NCBI RefSeq assembly: GCF_000622325.1
Contig: NZ_JASE01000005.1
Location: 248,001 to 312,000 of the forward strand
From: Sulfitobacter geojensis
GTDB lineage: Bacteria > Pseudomonadota > Alphaproteobacteria > Rhodobacterales > Rhodobacteraceae
Direction: 5' to 3'
Length of the DNA: 64,000 nucleotides
The notes beneath the pieces are model-generated. The model ran no database searches, was not told the DNA's origin, and saw only the letters and a list, made by a program, of their open reading frames with translations. Position numbers and translations under genes: made by a program. This document shows, piece after piece, positions 51,241 to 60,975 of this stretch (the stretch's first letter is position 1; each line of letters opens with the position of its first letter).

Positions 51241-52527
51241 ATGGATACGATATTTGCGCAAGCGACGGCTGCCGGTCGGGCTGGTGTGTCGGTTGTCCGA
51301 ATTTCGGGACCTGATGCATTTAATATAGCTGGTAAGATGGTGGGTTCGTTACCAGCGACACATCAAACCGCATTGCGGTTGGTCAAGGACGCGGACGACA
51401 GCGTAGTTGATCAGGCACTTGTGTTGTCCTTTGAAGGGCCGAACAGCTTTACTGGCGAAGATGTCGTTGAATTTCAGTTACATGGTAGTATCGCGGTGAT
51501 GCAGACCGTTCTTAGACGCCTGTCTGAATTTCCGTCGGCACGTCTCGCTGAAGCGGGAGAATTCACACGGCGCGCTTTGGAAAACGGTAAACTGGATTTG
51601 GCACAGGTCGAAGGCTTGGCCGATTTGATCGAAGCGGAAACAGAGTCCCAACGGAAACAAGCGATTCGCGTTTTTTCGGGCCATTTGGGGGAAACTGTTG
51701 ATGGTTGGCGCGCTGATCTAATCCGGGCAGCGGCATTGTTGGAAGCCACGATCGATTTCGCAGATGAAGACGTGCCTGTTGATGTGACGCCCGAGGTTTC
51801 AGATCTGTTGGCGGGTGTTGCACGTGAGATGAAGGCTGAAGTGGCTGGCTCAAAGATCGCAGAGCGCATACGGTCGGGTTTTGAAGTTGCAATCATTGGT
51901 GCGCCAAATGCAGGGAAATCGACGTTGCTAAATGCGATTGCCGGCCGTGATGCTGCGATTACGTCAGAAATTGCGGGGACAACGCGGGACGTCGTTGAGG
52001 TTCGGATGCATCTTTCAGGCCTGCCAGTCACCCTTTTGGATACTGCCGGTCTGCGTGAAAGTGACGATGTTGTTGAAGCGATCGGAATAGAACGTGCTGT
52101 GCAGCGTGCTGTCGCGGCGGATCTGCGGATCTTTCTCATGCAGGACGATGATACTTTGCCGCTTGAGCCATCTGGCGACGATATTGTTGTGCACCCCAAG
52201 GCTGACCTATATCCCGATGTGGAGGGTGCTGTTTCAGGACATACCGGGGCGGGACTTAGTACTTTGATCGGTCGCGTGACCGAAGTTTTGATGCATCGTA
52301 GCTCTGCGGTAGGTGTTGCAACGCATGAACGTCATCGTTCCGCTATGTTGCGGGCCTTGTCTGGTATCGAGGTCGTGGAAACGATTCTCTCTCACGGCGC
52401 GGACGAATATGATATTGCGGCCGAAGAATTGCGGTCAACGGTGCAGGCGCTTGAAGTTGTCGTGGGTCGGATCGGTGTTGAGAATCTGCTTGATGAAATT
52501 TTCCTGAGTTTTTGCATCGGGAAGTAG
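51241..52527 (+). CDS. mnmE: tRNA modification GTPase MnmE
   Basis: With MnmG it installs the 5-aminomethyl-type group on wobble uridine 34 of certain tRNAs. The 428-residue protein has the N-terminal folate-binding domain ([22 protein letters not shown]), a helical domain, and an inserted GTPase with GAPNAGKST (G1), [13 protein letters not shown] (G3), and the invariant C-terminal FCIGK. ATG 51241 is the conserved start. Codon use and base composition are more AT-rich than in the genes left of the origin. It is followed 4 bp later by mnmG. Confidence 0.95.
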   Translation: MDTIFAQATAAGRAGVSVVRISGPDAFNIAGKMVGSLPATHQTALRLVKDADDSVVDQALVLSFEGPNSFTGEDVVEFQLHGSIAVMQTVLRRLSEFPSARLAEAGEFTRRALENGKLDLAQVEGLADLIEAETESQRKQAIRVFSGHLGETVDGWRADLIRAAALLEATIDFADEDVPVDVTPEVSDLLAGVAREMKAEVAGSKIAERIRSGFEVAIIGAPNAGKSTLLNAIAGRDAAITSEIAGTTRDVVEVRMHLSGLPVTLLDTAGLRESDDVVEAIGIERAVQRAVAADLRIFLMQDDDTLPLEPSGDDIVVHPKADLYPDVEGAVSGHTGAGLSTLIGRVTEVLMHRSSAVGVATHERHRSAMLRALSGIEVVETILSHGADEYDIAAEELRSTVQALEVVVGRIGVENLLDEIFLSFCIGK

Positions 52528-52531
52528 GGGA

Positions 52532-54403
52532 GTGTTTCACGTGAAACATTATGAAGTCATCGTAATCGGCGGCGGCCACGCAGGAACCGAAGCGGCGCAT
52601 GCCGCGGCGCGAATGGGTGTAGAAACTGCTTTGATAACCATGTCGCGCGGCGGCATAGGTGTGATGTCCTGCAACCCCGCCATTGGTGGCCTGGGTAAAG
52701 GGCACCTTGTTCGCGAGATCGACGCGTTGGACGGTGTTATGGCACGCGTTGCGGATAAGGCCGGTATCCAGTTTCGACTGCTTAACCGTCGAAAAGGGCC
52801 AGCTGTGCAGGGTCCGCGTGCGCAGGCTGATCGCGGCATTTATCAGAAAGAGATGCTAGCCGAAACGGAACAGCAGAAAAACCTGACAATCATCGAAGGC
52901 GAAGTCACCGATTTTCTTCTGGCCGATAATGGTATTCGAGGGGTAGAGCTAGAAGGCGGGGAAGAAATACAAGCGTCAGCTGTGATCCTTACCACCGGCA
53001 CCTTCTTGCGGGGAGTTATCCATATCGGAGACGTTTCCCACTCCGGTGGCAGAATGGGTGATAGAGCGTCGATCAAACTTGCCGACCGGATCGGAAGTTT
53101 CAGCCTGCCAATGGGGCGACTTAAAACGGGTACACCGCCGCGGTTGGATGGGCGAACAATTGATTGGAGTACGCTCGAGAGCCAACCCGGAGACGACGAT
53201 CCTGTTCTTTTCTCCTTTTTGTCGAAGTCGGTATCAGCAAAGCAGATTTCCTGCGGCATTACCCATACCAATGAAGCAACTCACGCAATTATTCGCGCGA
53301 ATTTGGAACGGTCCGCCATGTATGGGGGGCATATCGACGGTGTGGGGCCAAGATATTGCCCATCTATTGAAGATAAGGTTGTGAGGTTCGCGGATAAGAC
53401 CTCCCATCAAGTGTTTTTGGAACCTGAAGGCGCGGATGACTTTACGATTTATCCAAACGGCATCTCTACATCTTTGCCAGAAGATATTCAGTTGGACTAC
53501 GTCCATTCGATGACGGGATTGGAGGAGGCTGTTATTCTCCAGCCTGGCTATGCGATCGAATACGATTACGTCGACCCACGTGCCCTGAATAGCTGTCTAG
53601 AACTCAACGCTGTGTCCGGGCTGTATTTAGCGGGACAGATAAACGGTACAACCGGTTACGAGGAGGCAGCAGCCCAGGGGTTGGTGGCCGGGCTGAACGC
53701 CGCACGGTCGGTTCGAGGTCAAGATGCAGTAGTATTTAGTCGGGCCGACAGCTATATCGGCGTTATGATTGACGATCTTACGTCGCGTGGTGTGTCAGAA
53801 CCCTATCGTATGTTCACGTCTCGCGCGGAATTCCGGCTATCGCTTCGTGCTGACAATGCGGATCAGCGTTTGACGCCTTTAGCTATTGAGCTTGGTTGCA
53901 TTTCAGATGAACGGGTGCGTGCCTTTGGCGAAAAGATCGAGAGATTGAATACTGCGAAATCATTGTTGACTGCGAAAGCTTTCACTCCGTCTGAAGCAGT
54001 TGCGTGTGGATTGTCGGTCAGTCAGGATGGAACACGCCGGACCGCGTTTCAGCTGCTGTCTTTTCCAGGTGCGAATTTCGAAGAGATGATTCCGCTGCAG
54101 CCTGAGCTGGAGGATGTCGATTTCGAGATTAGGCGCCAAATCGAACGGGACGCGCTTTATTCAAACTATTTGGGACGCCAGCAGGCAGAAATAGATGCAC
54201 TAAAGAAAGACGAAGCCCAGAAGATACCATTCGACTTTGATTATGCCAATCTCGGCGGTCTATCCAATGAACTGAAGGCCAAGCTTATTGCTGCGCGGCC
54301 GGAGACACTTGCGCAAGCGGCACGGATCGATGGTATCACGCCAGCCGCCTTAACTTTGATTCTGGCGAAGCTTCGGCATTCGCCAGCGGCTGAGTCGGCA
54401 TGA
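52532..54403 (+). CDS. mnmG: tRNA uridine-5-carboxymethylaminomethyl modification enzyme MnmG
   Basis: The FAD-containing partner of MnmE in wobble-uridine modification. The 623-residue protein has the dinucleotide fold [21 protein letters not shown], the two GidA signatures ([15 protein letters not shown] and [18 protein letters not shown]) and the C-terminal helical domain. The start is either GTG 52532 (peptide FHVKHYE) or GTG 52541, which has better spacing from GGGGAG. The first codons overlap an exact parS site. Stop overlaps rsmG (ATGA). Confidence 0.94.
   Translation: MFHVKHYEVIVIGGGHAGTEAAHAAARMGVETALITMSRGGIGVMSCNPAIGGLGKGHLVREIDALDGVMARVADKAGIQFRLLNRRKGPAVQGPRAQADRGIYQKEMLAETEQQKNLTIIEGEVTDFLLADNGIRGVELEGGEEIQASAVILTTGTFLRGVIHIGDVSHSGGRMGDRASIKLADRIGSFSLPMGRLKTGTPPRLDGRTIDWSTLESQPGDDDPVLFSFLSKSVSAKQISCGITHTNEATHAIIRANLERSAMYGGHIDGVGPRYCPSIEDKVVRFADKTSHQVFLEPEGADDFTIYPNGISTSLPEDIQLDYVHSMTGLEEAVILQPGYAIEYDYVDPRALNSCLELNAVSGLYLAGQINGTTGYEEAAAQGLVAGLNAARSVRGQDAVVFSRADSYIGVMIDDLTSRGVSEPYRMFTSRAEFRLSLRADNADQRLTPLAIELGCISDERVRAFGEKIERLNTAKSLLTAKAFTPSEAVACGLSVSQDGTRRTAFQLLSFPGANFEEMIPLQPELEDVDFEIRRQIERDALYSNYLGRQQAEIDALKKDEAQKIPFDFDYANLGGLSNELKAKLIAARPETLAQAARIDGITPAALTLILAKLRHSPAAESA
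52533..52548. promoter_or_regulatory. parS centromere site 1
   Basis: TGTTTCACGTGAAACA, the exact 16-bp parS palindrome recognised by chromosomal ParB. It covers the first codons of mnmG, about 3.6 kb from the putative origin and 3.3 kb from parB. Confidence 0.93.
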
Positions 54404-55008
54404 TGACTAGTCCTCTTGATAATGTTTCACGTGAAACAATCGCGAAGCTTGAAGATTTTGCCGCGTTGGTTCAGAAATGGACAGTGAAAATTAATCTGGT
54501 ATCGAAATCCAGCTCTGAAGATCTTTGGAACCGGCATATCCTGGATTCTGCACAACTTTTCGAACTGGCACCCCGAAAAGGACGCTGGGTCGACTTGGGG
54601 AGCGGTGGGGGTTTCCCAAGTATCGTCGTTGCAATACTCGCACAAGGCGCGGGAACTGACCATGAGATAACGTTGGTTGAAAGCGATCAGAGGAAAGCTG
54701 TTTTTCTAAGAACAGCAATAAGGGAACTGGCGCTTGACGCTAAGGTCTTATCCGAGAGAATTGAGAACCTCGCCCCTTTGAAGGCTGATATTCTGACAGC
54801 GCGTGCGCTGACTGATCTGGCAGGGTTGTGCGGGTTTGCGGATTTGCACCTTGATGCCAACGGATTGGCGCTTTTTCCCAAGGGAGCGCAGTGGGAAAAA
54901 GAACTTAAATCCGCGCAAGAACAGTGGCAATGCAGCTATGATGTGATTAAAAGTAGGTCCAACCCTGAGGCTGCAATTCTGAAGATCAAGGATATCGTTC
55001 GTGTCTGA
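54400..55008 (+). CDS. rsmG: 16S rRNA (guanine527-N7)-methyltransferase RsmG
   Basis: Methylates N7 of G527 in 16S rRNA, using SAM. The 202-residue protein has the family opening [29 protein letters not shown], the SAM motif [26 protein letters not shown] and [10 protein letters not shown]. Start ATG 54400 overlaps mnmG; ATG 54403 is the next codon. An exact parS lies in its first codons. Stop overlaps the parA GTG by 8 bp. Confidence 0.94.
   Translation: MMTSPLDNVSRETIAKLEDFAALVQKWTVKINLVSKSSSEDLWNRHILDSAQLFELAPRKGRWVDLGSGGGFPSIVVAILAQGAGTDHEITLVESDQRKAVFLRTAIRELALDAKVLSERIENLAPLKADILTARALTDLAGLCGFADLHLDANGLALFPKGAQWEKELKSAQEQWQCSYDVIKSRSNPEAAILKIKDIVRV
54423..54438. promoter_or_regulatory. 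parS centromere site 2
   Basis: A second exact TGTTTCACGTGAAACA, inside rsmG where it encodes part of NVSRET, 1.9 kb from site 1 and 0.6 kb upstream of parA. Confidence 0.93.
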
Positions 55009-55801
55009 CCTGTCACGCCCGAAAGGGCCGAAAATTATTGCTGTCGCGAACCAAAAAGGCGGTGTGGGCAAGACGACAACTACAATAAATCTTGCTGCGG
55101 CCCTCGTTGAGGAGGGGCGTCGCGTGTTGGTTGTTGATCTTGACCCACAGGGTAACGCGTCAACTGGTCTGGGGATTGAAGTCGATGATCGTGAGTTCAC
55201 GACCTACGAACTTCTTTTGGAAGACCTGAACTTGAACGATGTCATTCACAAAACAGACTATGACGGTCTTTGCATCGTTCCAGCGACAGTTGATCTAAGT
55301 TCGGCAGATATCGAGTTGATGTCGAGTGAAAAGCGTAGCTTTTTACTGCATGATGCGTTGCGCCAAACTCAGATGGATGCGTTCAAATTTGACTATATCC
55401 TTATCGATTGCCCGCCATCTCTAAACTTGCTGACTGTAAACGCAATGATCGCAGCCCACTCAATTCTAGTTCCGTTGCAAAGCGAGTTTTTTGCGCTTGA
55501 GGGGTTGAGTCAGTTGATGATGACGATCCGAGAAGTCAGGCAGAGCGGAAATAAGGAACTCAGGATCGAGGGGGTTGTGTTAACAATGTATGACAAACGC
55601 AACAATCTTTCCCAGCAAGTAGAAAGCGACGCGCGCGCCAACCTTGGTGATTTGGTGTTTAAAACCATGATCCCTCGAAATGTTCGGGTATCGGAGTCGC
55701 CGAGTTTTGCCATGCCGGTTTTGAGCTATGACAGTCAATCCAAAGGTGCGGTTGCCTATCGGGCATTGGCAAAAGAAATGATAGAGAACAATCAGGCCTA
55801 G
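55001..55801 (+). CDS. parA: Chromosome partitioning ATPase ParA
   Basis: A Walker-type ATPase that moves ParB-bound origins by gradients on the nucleoid. The 266-residue protein has the deviant Walker A KGGVGKTTT (26-34 region), DLDPQGNASTGLG, the IDCPPSLNLLTVNAM Walker B and the family LTMYDKRNNLSQQV. It starts at GTG 55001, overlapping rsmG; no ATG fits. parB follows 11 bp later. The short N-terminus lacks a helix-turn-helix, so it is the chromosomal type, not a plasmid autoregulator. Confidence 0.96.
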   Translation: MSDLSRPKGPKIIAVANQKGGVGKTTTTINLAAALVEEGRRVLVVDLDPQGNASTGLGIEVDDREFTTYELLLEDLNLNDVIHKTDYDGLCIVPATVDLSSADIELMSSEKRSFLLHDALRQTQMDAFKFDYILIDCPPSLNLLTVNAMIAAHSILVPLQSEFFALEGLSQLMMTIREVRQSGNKELRIEGVVLTMYDKRNNLSQQVESDARANLGDLVFKTMIPRNVRVSESPSFAMPVLSYDSQSKGAVAYRALAKEMIENNQA

Positions 55802-55812
55802 GGGAGAATTTC

Positions 55813-56706
55813 ATGGCGGATAGACCAGACAAAAAGCGGGGCCTTGGACGGGGATTATCCGCACTTATGGCTGATGTGGCAGAAACTGAAGCAGTTTCAG
55901 CGCAGGGGCCGGCATCAGCTGAGCATTTGGTCCCGATCGAACAGATTTCTCCGAACCCAGATCAACCGCGCAAGCGTTTCGAAGACAGCGATCTTTCTGA
56001 TCTGGCATCGTCCATCAAAGAGAAGGGTGTGATCCAGCCCTTAATTGTTCGCAAATCAGGTGATCAAAGGTACGAGATTGTGGCGGGCGAGCGGCGTTGG
56101 CGTGCCGCCCAGATTGCGCAGCTGCATGTTCTTCCTGTCATCGTGCGCGAATTCACAGATGTTGAAGTACTTGAAGTTGCGATAATCGAGAACATTCAGC
56201 GCGCAGATCTGAATGCAATCGAGGAAGCGGCCGGGTATCGGCAGTTGATGGACAAATTTGGTCACACCCAAGAAAAACTCGCGGAAGCGTTAGGGAAAAG
56301 CAGAAGCCACATCGCCAACCTGATGCGACTTCTAAATTTGCCGGATAGCGTTGTGGAAATGGTGCGGACAGGAGATTTAAGCGCGGGTCATGCGCGTGCG
56401 TTGATCCCGGCACAAGATCCGGTAGGGTTGGCTAAGCAGATTGTCAAAGGTGGTCTTTCTGTGCGCGCGACAGAAGCTTTGGTGAAGCGGGAAGCGCAGG
56501 GTGGTGAAGCTAAACCGAAACCTAAATCGACAGCCAGCGAAGATAAAGATGCCGATACGGTTGCACTTGAGGGTGATCTATCAGCGACTTTAGGCATGAA
56601 AGTGCTTTTGGATCACAAGCCGGGGCAAGAAAGCGGGCGGTTATCAGTTCAATACAAGTCGTTGGACGAACTGGACGCGCTGTGTCGGATGTTGAGCGGA
56701 AGTTAA
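55813..56706 (+). CDS. parB: Chromosome partitioning protein ParB
   Basis: A CTP-dependent DNA clamp that loads at parS and spreads. The 297-residue protein has the N-terminal RGLGRGLSALM ParA-activating segment, the CTP-binding GERRWRAAQ box (92-100), ENIQRADLNAIEEAAGYRQL, the helix-turn-helix (LAEALGKSRSHIANLMRLL) that reads parS, and a C-terminal dimer domain. A GGGGAG site precedes ATG 55813. Two exact parS sites are upstream in mnmG and rsmG. It ends 4 bp into the converging hemW. Confidence 0.96.
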   Translation: MADRPDKKRGLGRGLSALMADVAETEAVSAQGPASAEHLVPIEQISPNPDQPRKRFEDSDLSDLASSIKEKGVIQPLIVRKSGDQRYEIVAGERRWRAAQIAQLHVLPVIVREFTDVEVLEVAIIENIQRADLNAIEEAAGYRQLMDKFGHTQEKLAEALGKSRSHIANLMRLLNLPDSVVEMVRTGDLSAGHARALIPAQDPVGLAKQIVKGGLSVRATEALVKREAQGGEAKPKPKSTASEDKDADTVALEGDLSATLGMKVLLDHKPGQESGRLSVQYKSLDELDALCRMLSGS

Positions 56707-57860
56707 TGCGGGATCAATGCCTCGATCACTGCGTTGAGAACCATAACACCTTGATTCTTAACAACTAAACGATCACCAGTGACCTCAATCATGCCAATGT
56801 CGGAAAGATGATCAAGCGCATCCTTTGAAAGGGGTGCGCCGCTGATCTTTGCATAGCGGCTAAGTGAAATTCCTTCCTTAACACGAAGACCCATCAGCAA
56901 AAATTCGGTCGCCTGTTCGGTGGTGCTTAGGCGCTCACGCGGCCGCTCGGTTTCCTGTTTTGCGACACCCGTAAGCCAGCGATTGGGATTACTGTAGCAT
57001 TCAGTCGCAAATTTTTGCCCTGCAAGCGTTAACCGCCCATGCGCGCCAGGTCCAATACCGATGTAATCGCCGTAACGCCAATAGATCAGGTTATGGCGGG
57101 ACTGCGCGCCATCACGAGCGTGGTTTGATACTTCGTAAGCAGGCATACCGTGAAGATCACAGACCTCTTGAGTAAGTTGGAACATATCCGCACCAAGGTC
57201 TTCGCTGGGTAAGCCATTCAGTTTTCCACGGGCGTATCGGTCGCCAAAAGCGGTCCCGTTTTCGATGGTAAGCTGATAAAGCGAAACATGGTCTATCGCG
57301 AGCGTTAGAGCCTGCTTTAATTCCTTTTCCCAAGCGTTGCTGGTTTGGTCTTGCCGGCCATATATCAGATCAAAACTCACACGATCGAAATGCGTCCGGG
57401 CAATGTCGAATGCCGCCAAAGCTTCGCTGGTATTATGCAAACGCCCAAGGCGTTTCAGATCCATGTCGTTCAGGGCCTGTATGCCCATGGAAACACGATT
57501 CACGCCTGCGTGACGAAATGCAGCGAACCGCCCGGCTTCGACAGAACTCGGATTTGCCTCAAGCGTGATTTCAAGATCGTTGGACGTGGGCCAATGAGAT
57601 CGGATGGCGGATATGATGTCCGCAACCGTGTCAGGATCCATCAAGCTGGGCGTGCCGCCGCCAAAGAAGACCGCATTCAATACCCGACCCTTGGTTTCAG
57701 ATGCGGCCCGTGCTAGTTCGACCAGATAGGCGTCGCGCCATGCGGCCTGATCAATACTGCGCGAAACGTGGCTGTTGAAATCGCAATAGGGGCATTTGGC
57801 CTCGCAAAATGGCCAGTGAATATAGAGGCCGAAACCGCCTTGTTGCCAGTCTTCAGTCAA
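56703..57860 (-). CDS. hemW: Radical SAM heme chaperone HemW
   Basis: A 385-residue radical SAM protein of the HemN/HemW family. The iron-sulfur motif is CEAKCPYC (C19, C23, C26; the spacing CxxxCxxC), followed by FFGGGTPSLM and the SAM-binding ITLEANP. It lacks the long N-terminal extension and the extra cysteine region of oxygen-independent coproporphyrinogen oxidase HemN, and the genome position beside rdgB-rph is typical for HemW, which carries heme. It overlaps rdgB by 8 bp, in a minus-strand operon rph-rdgB-hemW. Confidence 0.9.
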   Translation of the reverse strand: MTEDWQQGGFGLYIHWPFCEAKCPYCDFNSHVSRSIDQAAWRDAYLVELARAASETKGRVLNAVFFGGGTPSLMDPDTVADIISAIRSHWPTSNDLEITLEANPSSVEAGRFAAFRHAGVNRVSMGIQALNDMDLKRLGRLHNTSEALAAFDIARTHFDRVSFDLIYGRQDQTSNAWEKELKQALTLAIDHVSLYQLTIENGTAFGDRYARGKLNGLPSEDLGADMFQLTQEVCDLHGMPAYEVSNHARDGAQSRHNLIYWRYGDYIGIGPGAHGRLTLAGQKFATECYSNPNRWLTGVAKQETERPRERLSTTEQATEFLLMGLRVKEGISLSRYAKISGAPLSKDALDHLSDIGMIEVTGDRLVVKNQGVMVLNAVIEALIPH

Positions 57861-58464
57861 AACAACCTTTCAGCAGCTTCGCAAATACGTCTGCGCGATG
57901 GCTGATTTCATTTTTCATTGCGTGGGTCATTTCCGCGAATGTTTGCTCATGGCCATCGGGTTGAAACATCGGATCGTACCCGTGCCCCAGATCACCACGT
58001 AACGGCCAGACCAAGGTTCCATTTACGCGCCCTTCAAAGACCTCGTCGTGACCGTCGGGCCATGCCAGCACCATCGTGGCACAAAAACGGGCGCGGCGCG
58101 GGTGGGGGGCAGATTTCGCTTCCAGCAGGGTATGGGTTTTTGTCATCGCCATCAGGAAATCGCGGCCGTTCGGTGTTTCGGCCCAGTCTGCGGTATAAAC
58201 CCCCGGGGCATTGTCCAAGGCTTCAACTTGAATACCTGAATCGTCTGACAGCGCGGGCATGCCGGTTGCTTTGGCTGCTGCATGGGCCTTGATCCGGGCG
58301 TTACCGACGAAGGTGTCTTCGGTTTCATCCGGTTCAGGCAGGTTCATTTCAGCCGCGCCGACAACCTTTACGCCATGGGGCTTGAAAAGCTCTTGGAGCT
58401 CTTCAAGCTTGCCGGCGTTGTGAGTCGCAAACAGAATGCGGTCTTCGGTAAACTTGCGGCTCAC
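57853..58464 (-). CDS. rdgB: dITP/XTP pyrophosphatase RdgB
   Basis: Removes inosine and xanthosine triphosphates from the nucleotide pool. The 203-residue protein has [17 protein letters not shown] (the HNAGK phosphate site), [14 protein letters not shown], and the end block [20 protein letters not shown] followed by [11 protein letters not shown], all family signatures. It overlaps rph and hemW by a few bases, so it is in one operon with them. Confidence 0.95.
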   Translation of the reverse strand: MSRKFTEDRILFATHNAGKLEELQELFKPHGVKVVGAAEMNLPEPDETEDTFVGNARIKAHAAAKATGMPALSDDSGIQVEALDNAPGVYTADWAETPNGRDFLMAMTKTHTLLEAKSAPHPRRARFCATMVLAWPDGHDEVFEGRVNGTLVWPLRGDLGHGYDPMFQPDGHEQTFAEMTHAMKNEISHRADVFAKLLKGCFD

Positions 58465-59174
58465 GCGGTGGCGTCCTTTTGGATTGCAACCAGTTCACCC
58501 ACGCCTTTTTCGGCAAGATCCATCAACTGGTTCATTTGATCGCGGGAATATGTAGATCCCTCGGCGCTCATCTGCACTTCGATCAGCTTTTTGCTGCCGG
58601 TCATGATAAAGTTACCGTCAACACCGGCTTCGGAATCCTCTGGATAGTCGAGATCCAGAACCGGCTGTCCCGCATAGATCCCACAGCTGATTGCGGCAAC
58701 CGGATCAACCAGTGGATCGGTGATAACGTCGCCCGCCTTCATCAATTTGTTAACGGCCAAACGCAGCGCGATCCAGCCACCGGTGATCGACGCGCAGCGC
58801 GTGCCGCCATCGGCCTGCAACACGTCACAATCGACCGTAATTTGACGTTCGCCCAAAGCGACACGGTCAACTCCCGCGCGCAAGGAACGCCCTATTAGTC
58901 TCTGAATTTCGACGGTGCGCCCGCCTTGTTTGCCCGCTGCCGCCTCGCGGCGCATGCGTGTGTTCGTGGCGCGGGGCAGCATGCCGTATTCCGCGGTAAC
59001 CCAGCCCAAACCTGATCCTTTGATGAACGGCGGCACGCGGTCTTCGATGGTCGCGGTGCACAGCACGTGGGTATCGCCCATCTTGATCAGCGCGGAGCCT
59101 TCAGCATGTTTGGTAAAGCCGACTTCAACAGAGACAGCACGCATTTCATCGAGTTTCCGGCCGGAGGGACGCAT
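58461..59174 (-). CDS. rph: Ribonuclease PH
   Basis: A phosphorolytic 3'-5' exoribonuclease that trims tRNA precursors. The 237-residue protein starts [19 protein letters not shown], and carries [48 protein letters not shown] and [13 protein letters not shown], which are the RNase PH blocks including the phosphate-binding arginines. ATG 59174 is the conserved start; the longer frame would run into the hrcA promoter. It is first in the rph-rdgB-hemW operon. Confidence 0.96.
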   Translation of the reverse strand: MRPSGRKLDEMRAVSVEVGFTKHAEGSALIKMGDTHVLCTATIEDRVPPFIKGSGLGWVTAEYGMLPRATNTRMRREAAAGKQGGRTVEIQRLIGRSLRAGVDRVALGERQITVDCDVLQADGGTRCASITGGWIALRLAVNKLMKAGDVITDPLVDPVAAISCGIYAGQPVLDLDYPEDSEAGVDGNFIMTGSKKLIEVQMSAEGSTYSRDQMNQLMDLAEKGVGELVAIQKDATA

Positions 59175-59235
59175 AATATTTCCTTTTTGATGTTGATCTG
59201 GGATACCGCCCCATGCCGACAGGATGCAACCCTGA

Positions 59236-59264
59236 TTGACGTTTGCCCTCTGCACACCTTTATT
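59236..59264 (+). promoter_or_regulatory. Candidate promoter of hrcA, leaderless spacing
   Basis: TTGACG (59236-59241), a 17-bp spacer, then TTTATT (59259-59264). A transcript from here would begin about 3 bp before the hrcA ATG (59274). No Shine-Dalgarno sequence is visible. No CIRCE element was found in this gap. Confidence 0.4.
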
Positions 59265-59273
59265 GGCCCTATT

Positions 59274-60350
59274 ATGACTGACTCCAAATCCGAGACCTCA
59301 AATTTACTGCAAGATATGAACGCCCGTTCGCGCGAGGTGTTTCGACGCGTCGTCGAAGGGTATCTGGCAAGCGGCGATCCCGTTGGATCGCGGACGTTAA
59401 CGCGGGACTTTAGCGAAAAAGTAAGCGCTGCAACGATCCGCAATGTGATGCAGGATCTCGAGTTTATGGGTGTTCTTGGCTCTCCACATACCAGCGCGGG
59501 GCGCATTCCCACGCAAATGGGGCTGCGGATGTTTGTCGACGGCATGATCGAGATTGGCGATCCGACCGATATGGACCGTGAAAAGATCGACGCAACCATG
59601 GGTAGCAATGCAGCCGACGTGGGCGGATTGCTTGATCGTGTCGGTTCGGCCCTGTCTGGTGTCACGCAGGGCGCATCGCTCGTACTGACGCCCAAACACG
59701 AGGCCCCGATCAAGCATATCGAATTCGTTTCATTGTCGCCCGAGCGCGCCTTGGTCGTTTTGGTGTTTTCGGATGGTCATGTTGAAAACCGGCTGTTCAC
59801 GCCCCCCCTTGGTCAAACCCCGAGTTCAATGCGCGAAGCGGCAAATTTTTTGAATGCGATTGTCGAGGGCAAGACAATCAGCGAAGTTCAGCGGGCGGTT
59901 ACCAACGAAATTGCCCACCGGCGTCAGGAGATCGACGCGCTGGCCCAAGAGCTGGTTGAAAGTGGTTTGGCGCTTTGGACCGGAAGCGATGAAAGCTCTG
60001 AACGGCTGATCGTTCGGGGCCGGTCGAACCTGTTGGAAAACGAGGCCGAAGAGGCGGATTTAGAACGGATCAAAAACCTGTTTGATGATCTGGAACGCAA
60101 ACGCGACATCGCGGAGTTCCTTGATCTGGCCGAAGAAGGTCAAGGTGTGCGCATTTTTATTGGCTCGGAGAACAAACTTTTCTCACTTTCGGGTTCCTCT
60201 CTGGTGGTTTCTCCTTATATGAACGCTGACCGTAAGGTGATTGGCGCAGTAGGGGTGATTGGCCCCACACGTTTGAACTATGGGCGCATTGTCCCAATTG
60301 TGAATTACACGGCACAACTTGTCGGCAAGTTGGTGTCCGATCGGAGCTAG
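59274..60350 (+). CDS. hrcA: Heat-inducible transcription repressor HrcA
   Basis: Represses class I heat-shock genes (typically groESL) by binding CIRCE, and is kept active by GroEL. The 358-residue protein has an N-terminal winged helix ([51 protein letters not shown]), then the GAF-like domain (about 115-340) ending [21 protein letters not shown], the usual end motif. ATG 59274 has no ribosome site but is the only start that keeps the conserved N-terminus. grpE follows 9 bp later. Confidence 0.94.
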   Translation: MTDSKSETSNLLQDMNARSREVFRRVVEGYLASGDPVGSRTLTRDFSEKVSAATIRNVMQDLEFMGVLGSPHTSAGRIPTQMGLRMFVDGMIEIGDPTDMDREKIDATMGSNAADVGGLLDRVGSALSGVTQGASLVLTPKHEAPIKHIEFVSLSPERALVVLVFSDGHVENRLFTPPLGQTPSSMREAANFLNAIVEGKTISEVQRAVTNEIAHRRQEIDALAQELVESGLALWTGSDESSERLIVRGRSNLLENEAEEADLERIKNLFDDLERKRDIAEFLDLAEEGQGVRIFIGSENKLFSLSGSSLVVSPYMNADRKVIGAVGVIGPTRLNYGRIVPIVNYTAQLVGKLVSDRS

Positions 60351-60359
60351 AGGGTAAAG

Positions 60360-60923
60360 ATGGCAGAGGCGAACGAAAACGAATTCCTCGACAATATCGA
60401 AGAGGCAATGGCAGAAGAATATGCGGCCGAAGAGGCCGAGATTGACGACGAAGCGCTGCAGTTGGATGAACTGCGTGCGGAGCGTGATCAATACAAGGAC
60501 CGTTTCACGCGGGCTTTGGCTGATGCCGAGAATGCGCGCAAGCGGTCCGAGAAAGACCGGCGCGAGGCCGAAAACTATGGTGGATCCAAGCTCGCCCGCG
60601 ACATGTTGCCTGTATATGACAATATGAAACGTGCACTGGAATCCGCAACCGACGAGCAGCGCGAGGTTTCAGGCCCGTTGCTGGAAGGTGTCGATCTGAC
60701 AATGCGCGAATTGCTGAACGTTTTCAAAAAGCACGGGATCGAAGTGATTTCGCCGGCAGTTGGAGATCGTTTTGATCCGCAGCAGCATCAGGCAATGTTC
60801 GAAGCCCCCGTGCCAGGCACCAAAGCGGGCGATATTATTCAGGTCGCCGCAGAGGGCTTTATGCTGCACGACCGCTTGCTGCGTCCGGCGCAGGTCGGGG
60901 TTTCGTCTCAACCTGCATCGTAA
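60360..60923 (+). CDS. grpE: Nucleotide exchange factor GrpE
   Basis: Dimeric nucleotide exchange factor for DnaK. The 187-residue protein has an acidic N-terminus, a long helix (about 35-75, QYKDRFTRALADAENARKRSEKD), and the beta-wing domain with VISPAVGDRFDPQQHQAM and IIQVAAEGFMLHDRLLRPAQVGV, the PROSITE-type GrpE signature. It sits in an hrcA-grpE operon; dnaK is not in the window. A perfect 10-bp-stem hairpin follows. Confidence 0.95.
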   Translation: MAEANENEFLDNIEEAMAEEYAAEEAEIDDEALQLDELRAERDQYKDRFTRALADAENARKRSEKDRREAENYGGSKLARDMLPVYDNMKRALESATDEQREVSGPLLEGVDLTMRELLNVFKKHGIEVISPAVGDRFDPQQHQAMFEAPVPGTKAGDIIQVAAEGFMLHDRLLRPAQVGVSSQPAS

Positions 60924-60944
60924 GACGATTTACAAGATTTGAAG

Positions 60945-60975
60945 AAAGAAGCGGTCAGGATTTGGCCGCTTCTTT
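60945..60975 (+). terminator. Terminator of grpE, embedded in the end of mutS
   Basis: AAAGAAGCGG (60945-60954) pairs perfectly with CCGCTTCTTT (60966-60975), loop of 11, followed by TAGTTTAT. Its 3' half codes for the last residues of converging mutS. Confidence 0.65.

Noticed and set aside
59175..59273. CIRCE operator at hrcA-grpE
   Set aside because: No TTAGCACTC-N9-GAGTGCTAA or close variant is present in the gap.
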